Shown here piece after piece: positions 1 through 13,876 of a stretch of 64,000 nucleotides of DNA. The stretch lies in assembly GCA_000708835.1 (NCBI GenBank), contig DF237368.1:1-64000 (forward strand), read 5' to 3'. Position 1 is the stretch's first letter. Every line of letters starts with the position of its first letter. The notes beneath the pieces were generated by a model that was not told the origin of the DNA, made no database searches, and worked only from the letters and a program-made list of their open reading frames with translations. The position numbers and the translations under genes were made by a program. This DNA is from Klebsormidium nitens (Eukaryota; Streptophyta; Klebsormidiophyceae; Klebsormidiales; Klebsormidiaceae).

Positions 1-910
1 TGCATTGCGCAACCTGCGCCCGACCTGCAGTCCTGGTGTGGCATCTACCAATTATCTTTGCTTGCCCGCTGCGCCCCCGGCTAGCTGACGTCTCGTTCCG
101 CCGACCTTCATTGGTTCTAAAGCATCAGCCGGCCCGGTAAAATGCTGTTCAGAGGATCATGTGACATCATAATTTCGCCCGGCGGATGATATTCCTGGTC
201 AAGATGGACTTTTGGTGTGCCAAGGCAACGTGAAAAGATTCGTGCAGTGCACATCGCCGAAGTTCGAATCTACCTGTTCGGACCATGCCACGAAAAGGAT
301 ATGGTGCAGTCCGACATAATAGCAATTCTCGTCAGATCTTGTAATTAAGCAGTTTACCCACTCAATTTTCCGCTGCCCAGTCGGTCGTAAATGACGTGTT
401 TGAGCTTCGTGAAAAGAATTTTCGAGAACGAGCTGACCTCAGCAACAATGTTCGTCTGGTCCTGCTAGCCAATTTGATATTCGCTGCGCAGGCGGATCCT
501 TCGTCGACCTCCTTCATACTTCTTTCTAAGCCGCTTCTGCCGCTCTCGAGTTCTCTCGGAAGAAAGCTCTTTCGCACTGAGAGCGTAACAGCCAGAATCA
601 TGCCAGATACGTCAGAAGTGATATGTGACCATCGGTCGGAACATCGTGCCGCGAGTTGATTTCGTCTGATCCACCATTGTTGGCCAAGGTGTTTCAATCG
701 TCTTTTTGTATCCAAATTGACAAGTCGTCTAAAAATCTTGGACGTAAGCCCACAATTCATTAAAGCTCTATGCCCATGATCAAGAAGCACTATGCATTTC
801 AGACACGCCACTCATAGATCGGTGCACTGATTCACAAAGGCGGCCGCGTTAGTGGGTAACGAAACTCGAAGCTTTGAGAATGAAAAGAAAGGCGTCAGGA
901 TGAGTTCGCC

Positions 911-967
911 CTTGACCACGTCGTGTCTACGACGCGGCCGAGAAATATGGCATCACCGCCTTGCCCC
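911..967 (+). repeat. Degenerate repeat, partner of 4088-4150
   Basis: The block starts with CTTGACC, has GACGCGGCCG in the middle and ends with CATCACCGCC. The same three anchors recur in order and at nearly the same spacing at 4088-4150. The two copies are roughly 70 percent alike by eye. They are probably fragments of a dispersed element. Confidence 0.5.
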
Positions 968-2529
968 GTCCGCCATCGAAAGTGCACCGAGGCTCCTCCC
1001 AAAGATAGAAACGAAGGTTTTCTCAGTCGATGGAACCACAGTCTTCTTCAGCACGCATTCTGAATAGCACGTGGCGCGTTGGCTTTGAACAGGAGCCAAA
1101 CCGGGGCCTTGAACTGAATCTTTTGCTCCAGAAAATTGGCGGACGAACCCGAGCTATGGCCCGGTTCGAGGCCGGTTCTCGGAGAACAGAAACCGCTTCC
1201 CGCAATCTGGAGCCGGTTCTCACAGATCGGTTCATGTTCTCTTTGAAGCGGCCTCGAACCTGGCCTAAGTCCGGTCAGTCAGCCGCTTTTCCGGAGCGGA
1301 ATGCTCCTATTCGGCCCAAGTTCGGCTGCTGTTCGCAGCCAAGCCTCCTTGTGTAGGTGAACTGTTTCCAAACATGCGCTAAGATTTCAAGTTCCGACTC
1401 GTCACTGTGGAACTGGGCTTCTCGCATTCTGATGTAAAATGCTCGGTATCGTGACCGGCACCCCATTCGTACGTCAAAAGATTCTGACGATCTGAACACA
1501 GCAGCGTTTGAAGATTCTCGGTCCGTTCCAGGTCGTGTTTACTAGGCGAGGTCCCGGGCGACCACTGCAGTGCCGTACCAATACACACGTTGTCCATTGA
1601 ACAGCTACCGCCTCCGAGACGCTTTTTTTCTCTCGAGTACAATTCCAATGCAGATTGACACAGGTTTTGGACAGGACGTCAGCAAACCGGCCTTCACCAC
1701 CTTTCCATGAAAATGGTAGTCTCTGCTTTTAGGTGCTTCATTGTCGTTGCAACCAGTCTGCATTCACGTGCACCGCGAGCAGTGCTTGAGAAAAAGTTTT
1801 TTGGATTGAACGCCAGCCGTTGATATAAAACTCAACACAATCACCCAGCAGGCGATCACTAGTCTCTTCAACGTGCTTTCCCTCCTTTGTATCGCGCAAA
1901 ATCGGTTCTCGACACGTCAGAATTGTGTATGGATGCAAGCACTGGTTTTGACCAGATGCTTTCTTGCAGACAACCTTATGGACGATGTGGCATCAGAAGC
2001 ACGTACAGGCTAGTATGGCAAAGCGGCCCACGAAAGGCGTGCCATACTCTCTTCAGCGCCTCATGATGTCGTGCTGATCCATAATTTTCATCAAGTTTAG
2101 GGGGCGTGCGACTCGAAGTGAACAAGTGGCCATACTTGCTATTTTCCTTAAGACCTTCGGAAAAAAGAAACTAGGTTTGATCGATAAGTGACTAAAGTAA
2201 CATCACGATTCAAACGGACTGAACCCATCATTATCGCAAATTTTAAATGGTGGACGAGGAGGCCAGCTCATCAGAATCTATATCAATTGGTTGGATCAGT
2301 GCATATGCATGAAGGAATTCCGCTGCTTATCAGGACTTCTCATTGACGGCACACGACCGGACGTTTGATCGGGAAGATCCTGGCAAAAGCACTTTGGCCT
2401 CCAAGGGGCAGAACTTTGCGTGTAAAGCTCTCAAAGTCAAATTTTTGAATAAAGAGTTCCTCGTTTGGGGAGAATACTTTGAGTCGCCTTCAGGGAATGT
2501 GCAGTTACAGTAGGGAGATATGGCCGTCG

Positions 2530-3030
2530 CAGAGGCAGAGGCCAAAAGACAATATCGTCATGGGCGATTCCTATTCCTGATCAAAAACGTCATGGAGATC
2601 GTTGCTGAGGGACCAGCCAAGTGAGTGAGCCACACGTGCGTCATCACGTTTTTGAGCTAACAACGTTTTCAGGCGGAAGACAAGCCACCTGGAGAGACTT
2701 GTCCGGTCCGCGACTTACACGCTGAGAAGGGATGCTAATATCAAAGGAGAGACCCATTCAAAAGCCGATCTCTCTTCCATTAGCGACCTTCACCAGCATA
2801 CTTAGGAATGATGCAGAGAGGCCTGCGGCGCGTGCGGTGAACACTAACCGTGCGAAGTTTTCTTCAATAGCGTTTTAGCGCGCGTGTCGATAGGTGCGCG
2901 ATGGTGGTATTGAATCAGAGGGCCGACATTAAACAGCCGGAATCACAGCCGTTCATTTCGACCACGCTTGGGGTTTCTCATTGCCAAACGGCTTGAATGT
3001 CATCGCCTCGTTAGGTTTGTATCGACGAAC
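2530..3030 (+). repeat. Dispersed repeat, copy 1 of 3
   Basis: The left block reads CAGAGGCAGAGGCC followed by TCGTCATGG. The right block, about 400 bp on, contains ATTGCCAAACGGCTT followed by GTTTGTATCG. The same ordered pair of blocks occurs at 5441-5945 and 6557-6980, with the sequence between them much more diverged. No coding capacity is evident, so this is probably an old non-autonomous or decayed element. Confidence 0.55.
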
Positions 3031-4087
3031 TCCACAATAGAAAAGCTCCTAGTCCCGCCGCGGGTACTACCATGTCTAAGAATCTATGCCCTTTCGCCGG
3101 AATGTCTCCCAAGTTGAGGCGCACACGCCCGGGCATATGCAATCCATAGTCTCTTACGTTTCTCTCGCATCTAGTAGAGAAGCTGCGCCCGTGACCTGTC
3201 ATGGGCTGTCGTTCTTTGCGCGGGCCCGCGCGGCGCCGCTGCACAGTTGCTGCCTGCAACAGATGCCCGGCGCAAGCGACTCGGAAGGCCGAGACGAGTA
3301 TACACAAGCAGATATCAAAGTTACAGGGGCAACTTGCCTTAACGGAGAGAGATTGGAGATTCCTGCGACAAGGCAAAGACTCCTTGTTCAGGTGCACATC
3401 GGCAACCTCAGAATCGCCCACTAATCTGTCGACTCGGTGAAAAGGACGCGGATACGTATACTGAATTCCGGCAGCAAAGCAACGGCAGGACTCCGCCACA
3501 GTGTGCGGTAGCTTTGAATGTTCTTCGAAGCTCCTCGCGGTTTATATTACATGTCCTATCCGCTTGGGTTGATTGATAAAGACGGATCAGAATCGAACAA
3601 GAATCTCGAGGACATTTCCGAGGATTGGCCTCAGCAACCTTATCCTGGCACGATCTTTGCCAGCATACGCTTTGAGCAAGACGGCGCACTTCATTGGCCT
3701 CTTTGGTGCTTTTGCATTTCTTCCACTGCGCTACCACTCTCAGTTGCTTCTTGATGTGAAGCTCCTAAAAGCACAAACCGTTACTGCAGAAAGGTGCTCA
3801 ACACATCTTTGAAATGGGACCCGCAGTTTGCGCCGTTGAAGTCGATGTAGCCCAACCCGCTATCCTCAACTTGATCGCTCCTCGCACCGTTTCTGACCGT
3901 CCATGCCAAGACGCGTAACGTGCTCTTTCTTTGCCCGAGATATCAGATGCTACCATTCAAGCACGACCCACATGTATGAGCACAGCAAAGACAGTCCCCA
4001 TCAGCGGGTGCAGCCATAGGCGCCAGGCTGGGGAGGAAATGGAAGCACTGATTTTTTAGTTTGTTGGCTTCATAGTACTTCAGTACG

Positions 4088-4150
4088 ATCTTGACCGGGT
4101 CTTTTCCAGGACGCGGCCGGGACTAGACACATCACCGCCCTGCATGCCGC
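4088..4150 (+). repeat. Degenerate repeat, partner of 911-967
   Basis: It carries CTTGACC, then GGACGCGGCCGG, then CATCACCGCC, in the same order and spacing as the block at 911-967. This is direct sequence similarity judged by eye; the element family is unknown. Confidence 0.5.
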
Positions 4151-5440
4151 GGTTTGATTTGTTTTGGTTCAAGATTGCCATCAAGATTCTTGAAAACCTT
4201 TTCAAAGGGTCAGCACGTTGTCCACTCAGGTGGTCTGAATTCTCAAGGGGATTTTCCTTTCAATCCCTGATGCGTGCGCCGCGTGTCATTCTTCAGAGTT
4301 CCGGTATTCAACTCAGTACGACAATCTAATAGGTGCTCAAGATTTTACCCTGGCAGGCATATCGTGCGGGTTCAGACTTAAACCATCGTGAAAAGAAGCT
4401 AGCGCTGCAACCGGTCGAGACTCTCCATGAGGTCCAAGTTGACGCTCGGTGCACATTAAACACGGCCTCCTCACGGCCCCGGGCCATCACGGCCCCCGAC
4501 GATGCCTGTTGCGTTGGGCGACCAATAGAGTTGCCCACCGGCGCCGACACGTCGCCCAACAGAGTCGACGACCGCCTTTAGACGCTTGGTCGCAATTCAA
4601 TCCTCCCCTAAATTCTGGTCAAATCTGAACAGCGCACCAACCTTGAATCGCCTTGATCAACTATAATTGATTGAGAGGGCTCAGAATACTTGAACGTTTC
4701 TTAAACCCTGAAGTGCTAAGACAGCGAAAAACATCTGCTTGTCCTCAATGACGGGCATTGCTCCCGCCAGGAGAAACTAGGTGCGAGAGATTGCTGATAG
4801 CTCCTTTGCGTTTTAGCGCGAACAAGAATCAAATCTGGAAGGAGAAGAGCTCTAATTGGACGGAAAGGAGTTAACACAACTCAGAGGAAGTCACGGCTGA
4901 ACAATGAATTGGAAGACCGGAATCAGAGGCAATCAGATTCGAAACGGTCTGTGGCTGGCCCTGGCGGCTTGAAAGGCTGGGGCCACACCGTTACGTCTCT
5001 TCAGCGCCTCGTATCAATGTCGAGTCACCGATCACCGAGGTCTGCAGTGCTTCTTGAACTCAGTAAGAGCTTGAAAGCGGCCCTTCTTTCATATACTTCC
5101 CAGAATGCGGAACTACGAAGCGGTTGGATCTAGCTGGAAGTTGCAGCTTCGAAGAGGAATTAAGGGCCCAAAGTTCGGAAGATTTGGACGCGGCTCAATC
5201 AACGCTATATACTGTGCGACTACCACTGCCGATTGCGGATCATGATTTGAAGGGGACTCATGACATGTACGGTGGCCAAGGAAGGATTGCTCTTGGTTTG
5301 AACTTCGGTGACCTCTCCGTGAGAACGAATTCGCAAAAGCTTTCCCGCGTTACGCAAAAATCTTTCAAACAGAATGTTTGGAGGAGAAGAAGTGGGTCGG
5401 CCTCTGAGAGTACTACGTAGTGAGGAAGCTTTGCAGTCGT

Positions 5441-5945
5441 CAGAGGCAAAGGCCAACTGACGTCATCATGGCCCGAAGAATTTCATATGCCTGTCGCATT
5501 GAGAGCGTGAGTCGCCTTCCACTTACCGCTGCAGAAAGAGCACCCTACTCTAATACTGCAACATAATCTAAAAATGGTGTGCAAGCTTGAGTCAAGAAAG
5601 TGTACTGAACGTGGATACTTTTCTCGAGCTGAAGGGACTCATCACGCAATTGCCACGAGCCGAGTAAGGAGGGCCGCGGTGGAAAGCAGACGCTTGGTCC
5701 AACCAAATCGGCTGCACTTACGAATGATATTTGGAGTGCTGATTGGGAGGCGCGTGCGAAACCAACCAAGAACGTTGACAATTTCAGCAAAGTTTGCGCG
5801 CTCGAATCCGAATGTGATAAAGGCATGAAATGATGGAAGTAAAGCGCATCACGGCCAATCAAATCAACCATGATGGCTCTGTCTATCGTTGCCAAACGGC
5901 TTCATAGTCTGTAGAGGGTTTGTAAGGTTGGAAGAAATTTTACGA
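5441..5945 (+). repeat. Dispersed repeat, copy 2 of 3
   Basis: The left block reads CAGAGGCAAAGGCC followed by CGTCATCATGGCCC. The right block reads CCATGATGGCT followed by GTTGCCAAACGGCTT, about 400 bp away. Block order and spacing match the copies at 2530-3030 and 6557-6980. Confidence 0.55.
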
Positions 5946-6556
5946 TCTACTAGGAGCTCCTCCGCCTTTCATTTTGGCGGGTGAACCATGTGTTAGGATA
6001 CTCAAGGGAAGTGACCGCCCTACGCTGAAAATATTCCCGAAGGCGACAAAAGCGCACCGGTCCCTAAAAGGCGGGCCGTACTCGTCTCGATAGCCCCTCG
6101 TATCAGGTTCCATGATTCCACGATTACCACGATTCAGTGTGCTCGTCAGACTGAGAAAGCGGCTGTTCCTTACATCGCCTCCCTAGAACACAGGAAGGCT
6201 GGAATCAAGTTGCATGAAAACGCTTTTAGACAAAATCACGAGCCGGAAGTTGGAAGGAGAGGACCGATCAGCGCGGAATTCAGATCGCGAAGTTGGAACA
6301 AGGGAGTCGAGCAGCTGCTGCGCCCCTACCACTATTTGCAGACCGCCGCCGATCGTGAATTGCGCTCCCAAGGAAACTCTTAACACAAAACGGTTGTTAT
6401 TGCAAGACAAGCCAAAATACGAGATTCAGTGGGCGTCTGCAGGAAATTGCGTAAAGCTCTTGTTGATTTGCATGAGTTGTGATACAGAGAACATCCTTTG
6501 CGAGACAGTACGTGATTCTGGCCTCAAGAAACACGGATCTCCCGATTGGCTGTTTG

Positions 6557-6980
6557 ACAGAGCCGCCAAATTACATCATCATGGCCCAGGAATTTTCTAG
6601 CTCTAATCTCGTGTAACCAAATCGCACACATACATCAAACAGATATACCGTGTGCCCCTTTTCGAGTCGTAACACGTGCAAACCCCGACGAACAAGGTGT
6701 ATAGAAATGAACACATATGGGACTGAGGCGACTCATTGAGAGAGTGGCACATGGCTAAGAGGCTCCAGTCTGAACACAAACCATCGATCCAATTGAACCT
6801 TTCTTGGGTACGGATTCTCAGATCATTTGCAGCTTAGATCAACTAAGAGCGACTGGTTGCTTTGCAGATTCTGACCGCTCGTTAAAAAGATGCAAATGCT
6901 ATGGTATCGGCCACTACTTTGACCATGATGGCTAGCTCAATCATTGCCAAGCCATTAAAATGACTTGTATCGGACATAAA
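6557..6980 (+). repeat. Dispersed repeat, copy 3 of 3
   Basis: The left block reads CAGAGCCGCC followed by CATCATGGCCC. The right block reads CCATGATGGCT followed by CATTGCCAAGCC and then TTGTATCGG, about 350 bp away. It is the shortest of the three copies. A possible further fragment with GTTGCCAAACG lies near 13768. Confidence 0.5.
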
Positions 6981-8351
6981 ATTCAAGGAAACGAGGTCTC
7001 TGTGCTTTCGAATTCAAAAAGGATTTAACGACCACGGCAGCATGATCACATTCAGCAATCACAACTCCGTCGAAAATTGCCAAAATCTTCTTTTTTTGCC
7101 TCTTTCTGAGTCGGGGCATATCCAAATCTTTCGAAAGCTGACACTCCCGAGAATCCATGGAAAGGTGTCTTCAAATGAGAAGAGTTTTAGGACGGGCTGT
7201 GAGCCCAATGATCTGAGATGACTGCAACAAGAGTTCGTCCTGCTTGTCATTAGTGGAAAGGCTGAAACTCTCTAGCCTCTCCAGCTTTGAGCCTCTGGCC
7301 GCAGGTTTTCCCGTGCGACCTCGAACTCTCCCTGTGTTTTAGCCAAAGAAAACTTCTGACCACTGACAGCAGCGAATCGTTGCGAATCACAGCAAAACAA
7401 TTGACTGATCAAGGGAGTGTGCTAAAGATGAAAAGCTGAATCATTTCACTGCATCAAGATGCCGAATCAAGTATTTTGGTTTCTGTTCACTAGAAACGGA
7501 ACTGCCCATCGGGTCCAACCTTCCAATAATCGGATTGGACCTGAAAAACTCAAGCTGATCCAAGAATTGGAAACAGCCTCCCCCTGCTCTAACGTCCGGT
7601 TTGCAAAATGTATTTACCCTCAAAAACAACGTTTGGTTTATCCAATGTGCGCAAATACCTATTTGTATATGCCCAAGTCTCGACCGCATACGCTATCTTC
7701 TTCTTCCACAAACGGGGACGGTCCGGAAAAACGGGCTCCTCAGCTTGCTGCTAAAGAAGATACGAACTTTACCGTTGAGTCATTTTGAAGGACCATTAAA
7801 TCTAACTTTATGTGATCTCCTACTTCTCTCCTACCACCTTGTCGCGCCAAAGCTCGACCCCAGAGCTGGAACCCCAATGACGACGCCCGGCTGATAGGTC
7901 CGCCCAGTGTGCGTTGACGCGCGAGAAGGCGTTCCGTTCCGCTGCACGGGCAAAAGGGAACAGGACGTGCACTTACTATTACCACTAGAGTTAATCCTCA
8001 AACCGCAACATGGTGCGGATCGCCCACTACAAAATTGATTCTAGCGTCGAGTGGTATACTCCGAGCCTCTGGCATACACAATGCGTACACAAAACTTGAA
8101 ACCTACTGGTCAAGGGGATTGCTTTCAAAGTCTGAATGTCCTCAAAGCGGCAATTCTGAAGAGCTAGCTAATAGACACTTCAGCCCCTCCAGAACATTTT
8201 TGTTTCTTTTTCTGTCTCTTAATCAGTATGTTTCTTTTGACGCACCCCGTCCAAACCGAACAAAAACAGTTTACAGACGAGAATCTCAAACACGCACACA
8301 GACTACAAACCTGCCTTCCGAGCCTTGTTTCCCGCTCTCAATCTTTAACCC

Positions 8352-11300
8352 TTACGTTCTCACCAGCATAGACAGCGGCGGGGCCGATGGCGTCCCATTG
8401 CCAGCTGGCACTCCGGCGTCTTCCTCACTCCCCCAGCCGCCACGTGGCGGCGGCTGCGCCCCTGCGCGGTTTATCCAGCCTCCCTGACTGCCACGCGGCG
8501 GCCCAGGATAGGCCCGAGGCGGAACCCCAATCGCCCACGTCTTCTGCAGCTGCAGCTGGCGCGCGCGCTCGCGGCCGCGCCGCCGCGTTAGCAGGTAGAG
8601 AAAGAGCGAAAAGAGCGCGAGCGATGACGTGGCAAGCGTGAGCACCAGGTAGCCGACCCACTGGATGACGGCGGCGGTCTTGAGGGGGGGGCAGCGGTCG
8701 GCGACGAAAGACTGGAGGATTCTGGTGATAATCGTGCAGTTCGCCTGCGAGAATCAGAATAAAGTAGATCTGTTTAGGTTGCAACGATCTTGATCAAGTT
8801 TAGCACAAAGTACATCTCATAGTTGCAAGAGAGGACTTTAACCAGAAACGGCAAGGTTGAAAAGCTGATTTAGGCACGTGACCGGGGTCTGGCATACCCG
8901 ATGAAAGCGGCGACTACCAGCCGACCTTATAAATGATTCAAGGGACTGAGCATGATAGTCATGAAGTAGTCTCAGACGAGGGTTAGTTACTCGCGACCTG
9001 GTATTGTTCGCCTGCAACAAGCAGCCGCTCTCTTCGCGAAGTGATCGAAGGATCTGATAAAAGTCACTTCCTCGGACCACGACGGCTGCTGTTTTTCTTT
9101 TAAATCACGCAGCAGACAACAAAGGGTATTGGCACCAACGTTTTGCGGTCCTCTAAGTTGACTCCGACCACTTAGGACGTATGAATTTTACTCCGAAGTT
9201 GCAACGTGTTTTAAAATCCACCTTACGAGCTTTTCGAGACGCGTCTATTGGATGAGGGCCTAGGAGCAGCGACTGAAGATGAACGTCAGGGCTGATTTTA
9301 TCTTTGAGAAACTCCTGTCGTGATTCAAACTCTGCGGGCGTTATAAGATCCATCCAAATATTGGATTGAGTCGCTAAATCCTTTAGTGGGTACTTACCAC
9401 GGCCTCTAAGGTGGGAATATCTTCCTGCAGCGCCGCACCCACTCTCAGCAAATCCCCAACCGACACGTGTCCGACCGTCTGGTTCAAGACCCCTCTCGAA
9501 GCCCCGCCCCCTTCCCCGAGCATTGCTGCCGCGTTGGCCAACGTCACACAGCCAGCTCCCGCTGCGGCAAACGGGTCGCAGAGAGGTGCCACGTGGGAGC
9601 CTCCTATTCGCCCGTTCTGATCTCTCACGAATCCGTTGTACTCTGAAACTAGCTGGCTGGTTAGTCGTTTGCCTTCTGTTAGGAACTTCAAAGCCGTTTT
9701 TGAACGAGAGCACGCGAAGAGCCTTTCGAGGGAAGCTCTCGAGGGGCTTTCCGTTCCGCTAACGTACTCTTCCGCCGCGGAACACGCGTCGTCCGCCACG
9801 TGTCGGCCTGCTAACGACAGCCCGAACGCCACCCACATGAGCGCCGCGACAATCCACGCGCAGATCGCGGCCACGAGGAGGAGCCACGCGGCGCGCGGCC
9901 GCGTGACGCAGAGCCACGTCAGCAGGATGGCTGACGTCAGCAAGAGGGCGGAGAGCAGGACGCCGGTCACGATGCGCGCGGCCGTGACGCTTCCGTGGAC
10001 TCGTGAGCAGAAGCGGTCGCCGGAACGGAAGATTGTGACGGCGGAACGGTTGAAAGCGGACGCCTGATGCGCTAGGATTGTTGTGTCAGGTGCGAAGTTG
10101 AGGGACTGAATGGAGGAGGGAAGGTCTTCTAGCACGGAGGAAATAGTCTCGGCGGCCTGGAAAGGAGAGGGCTACTTTCAGAAAACAGGACTCTTTGCGC
10201 GTTCAGATCTTCAGTAGATCGTTTTTTCCACTTTATTGCAAGGGGACGAAAAGTCACCTGTCCAAGGTATATAGGAGCAGATCGCTGAACACAAATCTGC
10301 GAAGATGTTCCAAAAACCCAAACATAGTTTTTTTGAAGACTTGAACGCAGTTACGACAGCCATGAACCGTTTGACCGACGGGCAACACTCGGTGAAAATT
10401 TTGCAGGCTTTTCATGGTCAATTTCGTTTCAAACGCGGGACGGACCCCGGACTTCGAATTGCGATTCAGACCAGTCAGAGTACTTTGTCAGCAGAACTCT
10501 GCTTCCGTGCAATCATTAGACACTCTCTCTCATTGAATCGTTCTGGCTCCAGAAACCTGATGCGCACTTTGCCGGGATCCTCTGGAGGATTGGCGAAAGG
10601 AAGCGCTCTTCATTGCCAGATCCATGTAGTTCCACACCGTAGAAACGAACCGATTCAGTCTGAAACTGCCTTCTCTTGCTGGCGGGCGGTTTGGGAATCT
10701 GCTTAAACGCGCATATGTCGCGCAAATACCACAAGAATAAAAAGACAGGATCTTCGACAGCACTAGGAGTCCCGTACAACCCAGCCGATTCCTTTTTCAG
10801 ACTCAACGTGCACAAGCACCTTAAGGTATTGAGATTTGAGAATTAGAACTGATTGAAATTCGAATTACGACAACAGTTCTTGTAAGGACGTGTTGTAGGA
10901 GATTCAACTAGAATCCGCCAATATTAGGTCGTCGAAGCTGTTCGCACTGATTCTAGATACTGAGAAGCAGTTTTTCGATGCAACAAGGCTTCAAGACTTG
11001 AATCGTTCCGGATAAGCTCTGCAACTCCGGAAGGGTTGCTGGGATAGTAATGCAATAGAAGCGCCTGATTTTCTGCATCGATTGCTCAAAGACAACAGAG
11101 TCGTAGCTTAAATGACTTGGAGAAACCACAAGGGCTCTCAGCGCAATTTCACGTCGCCGGAATCTGGTTCGACAAGCTCGAGCTACGACAATCCGCTGCA
11201 TCGACCATTAGCCTTGCTCAAACCGGACCATCAGAACAGTCGTTTCTGAGAAAAGATCTCCATCGGCGTCTTACAAACAGGAGAGTCTCATCTGGTTTTT

Positions 11301-12025
11301 GTTGAGCGTTTAGTAAAGAGCCTCACCCTGACAGCGTCCTGCGCGGTCCCTCTTGCCGTCTCCTCAGCCCGGTCCACTTCGTTGGCGACCCAGCCAGTGC
11401 CCACCACTGCCAAAACGCCGCCCGCGATAGCCACCGCCCAAATAAAACCCAAAAGTAAAGTGCGCGCTTTCGTTACAACCGGCTTCTCCACGTAAATCCC
11501 CCCGCTTCCGCCGTTAAGTTCGCTTTTCCCGTTCCGCCCATTCCGTCCGTTCCTTTTCGAGGACTTTCGACAGCAGGAGCGAAAGAGGAAGTACAGAGCC
11601 AAGCAAACGCCTACGCATAGCCACACGGCGCCGATAGCGTATCCCCAGATCCCGGTAAACGCAGCGGACGCCCAGTAGTGCGCGCTATGAACGTCGAAGC
11701 CGCCCTTGTACTCGTAGAATCCCCAGAGCGGGTCCGGCCGCGACGCGCCTTCGACGAAGCCGACGAAACCCTCCGCGCCGTGGCTGACGTCATCGCTGAC
11801 GTCATCTAGCGGGTTGCTCTCTTCGTGGAGGAGATTCCGTGCATGTGATCTCAAGGGGGGAGTCTCGGTGCTGAATCTGACAGGAGCTGTGCTCTCGGAG
11901 GATAGCGGAAAGCTAGCGGAAGCAAGCGGTATCTGCGCGGAGCAGTGCGGGAAGCGCGCACCGGGCAGGAGAGACGAGAGGAGCAGCACCAGAGCGAGGA
12001 TTACGCAGCAGATCCGGCGAAGCAT
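8352..12025 (-). CDS. Plant tweety-like multi-pass membrane protein
   Basis: Three exons, in transcript order 12025-11327, 10156-9398 and 8744-8352, all joined in phase 0 with GT..AG introns, encode 616 residues. Residues 1-24 form a hydrophobic signal peptide. The best-conserved block (RPDPL, then GGFDV..HYWAS..FTGIWGYA) lies around residues 96-130 and runs into the first membrane helix. Further helices lie near 195-217, 282-305, 312-336 and 515-541. The cysteine pair in the last exon (NCT...DRCPPL) matches the plant family related to animal tweety homologues, known in Arabidopsis from uncharacterised membrane proteins of about 540 residues. This protein has a longer proline- and glycine-rich cytosolic tail. 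The molecular function is unknown; secretory-pathway or plasma-membrane location is inferred from the signal peptide. Confidence 0.82.
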
Positions 12026-13876
12026 CTTGGCGAAAAGAACGATTGCCTTTGAAATTGATCGGTTACAGCTCTCTGACTGAGATGATTAGCACCCGCCTAT
12101 CAAGCCTAGCCGAGTTTGCGCAGCTCAATATATTGAACGGATTGCAGCTCGGTTCTTTCTAACAGGACCGCGTGTCACCATGGCTTCTTCTGCATGCTAT
12201 CTCTGTCTGCCTGAAACATGATAATTTGAAACTAGAGACCGAGATAAAATGCCCTGCTTCCTGTGTTTTCAAGAAGCATCTAACATTCCGCGAGATCAGT
12301 GCCATTGTGTGCAGCGCTCTGCTTAGGCTCCTCCCAGTTAAAGCGTCAATGGTATCTTGTGCCGAAACGGGGGACGCAGTCTGCTCCGCAGCAAGAACCA
12401 AAAAGAATCCTAATGTCGCATACAAGGTAGGCCTTTAAGCTCAAAAGCAACAACGGCTGTACAAAAAGTCACGCTCTTCTTCCCCTTTGTCCAGACAGAG
12501 CTCGTCAGAAGCGCAGCACATGCCAGAGATTCATGCAGCTTCATGCCGCTCGCTCAATCGTCTCATACTTTACGAAATCTGGCGACCCAAGTACGGCCCA
12601 AAGCACCACTGGCGTCGCCTTGGCACGGCGGCTGCTGCTGTAAGTCAAATGCCCGGTGGCTACGCGGAGGTTGACTCAAGCGTGGGCGCAGCAAGCCGCG
12701 GGCGAACTATTTCGGGCTTGACACTCATTCGTCGGTTCGCCGGGGTTGAGTCATCCTCAGTATCAACTCGTGATTTTCATCAATTGACAGGGGAAGCGCC
12801 CGGCCCCTATAGCTTTCAGTCGTTCATGAAAGTCATGCATGATTGACATCAGTCTTGCATGACCTGCGCAGCAAATCAGTTGACGATCGAATCATCTGCT
12901 GATGATCGCGGTGTTCAACGCCTCACGCGCCCGCGAACGGCGACGCGAACGTGCAATGTTCGTCAAACTTTCAAAGTAAGCAATGCACAAGAAACGCGCG
13001 CTTCAAGAATTTTATATAATGAGCAGGGGATCCCGAAGGGGACTAAGACGTATAGGCCAGTAGTATCTGCAATTAGGCTGTTGATAAACTTTAAGGTATC
13101 TTCTCAAAAGTATTGGCTGACATTGCACGGTGACAGAACGTTTGCTAAGATCATGTTCATTTCACCTGCATACGTTTGCGCGATCAAGGCTATCGAATGG
13201 GCCCTGTAAGTTAGAAATTAGTGGCATTCAATTCATTACGCAACCCGGGTCCGCTGGCGAGGATGTGCATGTACGGTGTCACTGGCACGCCGTGCGCAGC
13301 CCATTCATCATTGAGCTACGGATTCTGATTGATCGGATATGCTGATATAATAGGACGCAAAATCCGCGAGTCCAACGATCTTTGAGGCCCTATTAAGCCT
13401 GCTGACGCGGTACGTACACGCCGCGGGCCCGATGCATGGACCGTCCACATCTCTCGTCGGAAACTGGGACCATCATTAGAACGCAAAGAACGACTGAAAC
13501 TCGGCACCATATTTATAACTTCCTTAGCTTTCGTCCCGATTCGTGCGAAATACAGCGAGGGCAATCATTGAATCCAACGGCAACTTCTAAAAAGACGTTC
13601 AGTTCAGAGATCTGCCCCATGCCGTCTTTTCTTGCACATACAATTTGGACCACATAGTTGTCACGTAGTCGAGCCGGCGCATGAGCGCTCAGGCTGGCAC
13701 AATTTTATGCTGCACCAACGGCGAGCATCTATTTGAAACTGTTCTAAAACGGACCGAACAAATAGCCGTTGCCAAACGATTTTTATTGTCAAAAGCGCAG
13801 TTAAGCGCAAGCTCTGATTGAACGGCCGGCGATGCACTGTAACGACGACTTTTGGGGTCGCCTCACCAGACTTTTT
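12026..13876. other. Intergenic between tweety-like and RCC1 genes
   Basis: This 1.85 kb stretch lies upstream of the tweety-like gene and downstream of the RCC1 gene, both on the minus strand. It should contain the tweety-like promoter. No reading frame here shows a recognisable domain, and I see no tRNA or clear repeat apart from a possible fragment of the dispersed repeat near 13768. Confidence 0.5.

Larger units (their letters stand above)
1..8351. other. Gene-poor, repeat-rich leading region
   Basis: No reading frame here has recognisable domains or a consistent exon chain; open frames are short, overlap on both strands and look like chance. The stretch contains several degenerate repeat copies, listed separately, which suggests decayed transposable-element material. 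I see no transposase, integrase or reverse-transcriptase motif. Short non-coding RNAs or single exons of a gene lying off the left edge cannot be excluded. Confidence 0.5.

Noticed and set aside
9153-9713. Minus-strand 186-codon frame in the tweety-like gene
   Set aside because: It overlaps exon 2 out of frame and then runs into the intron; the conserved family motifs are in the other frame.
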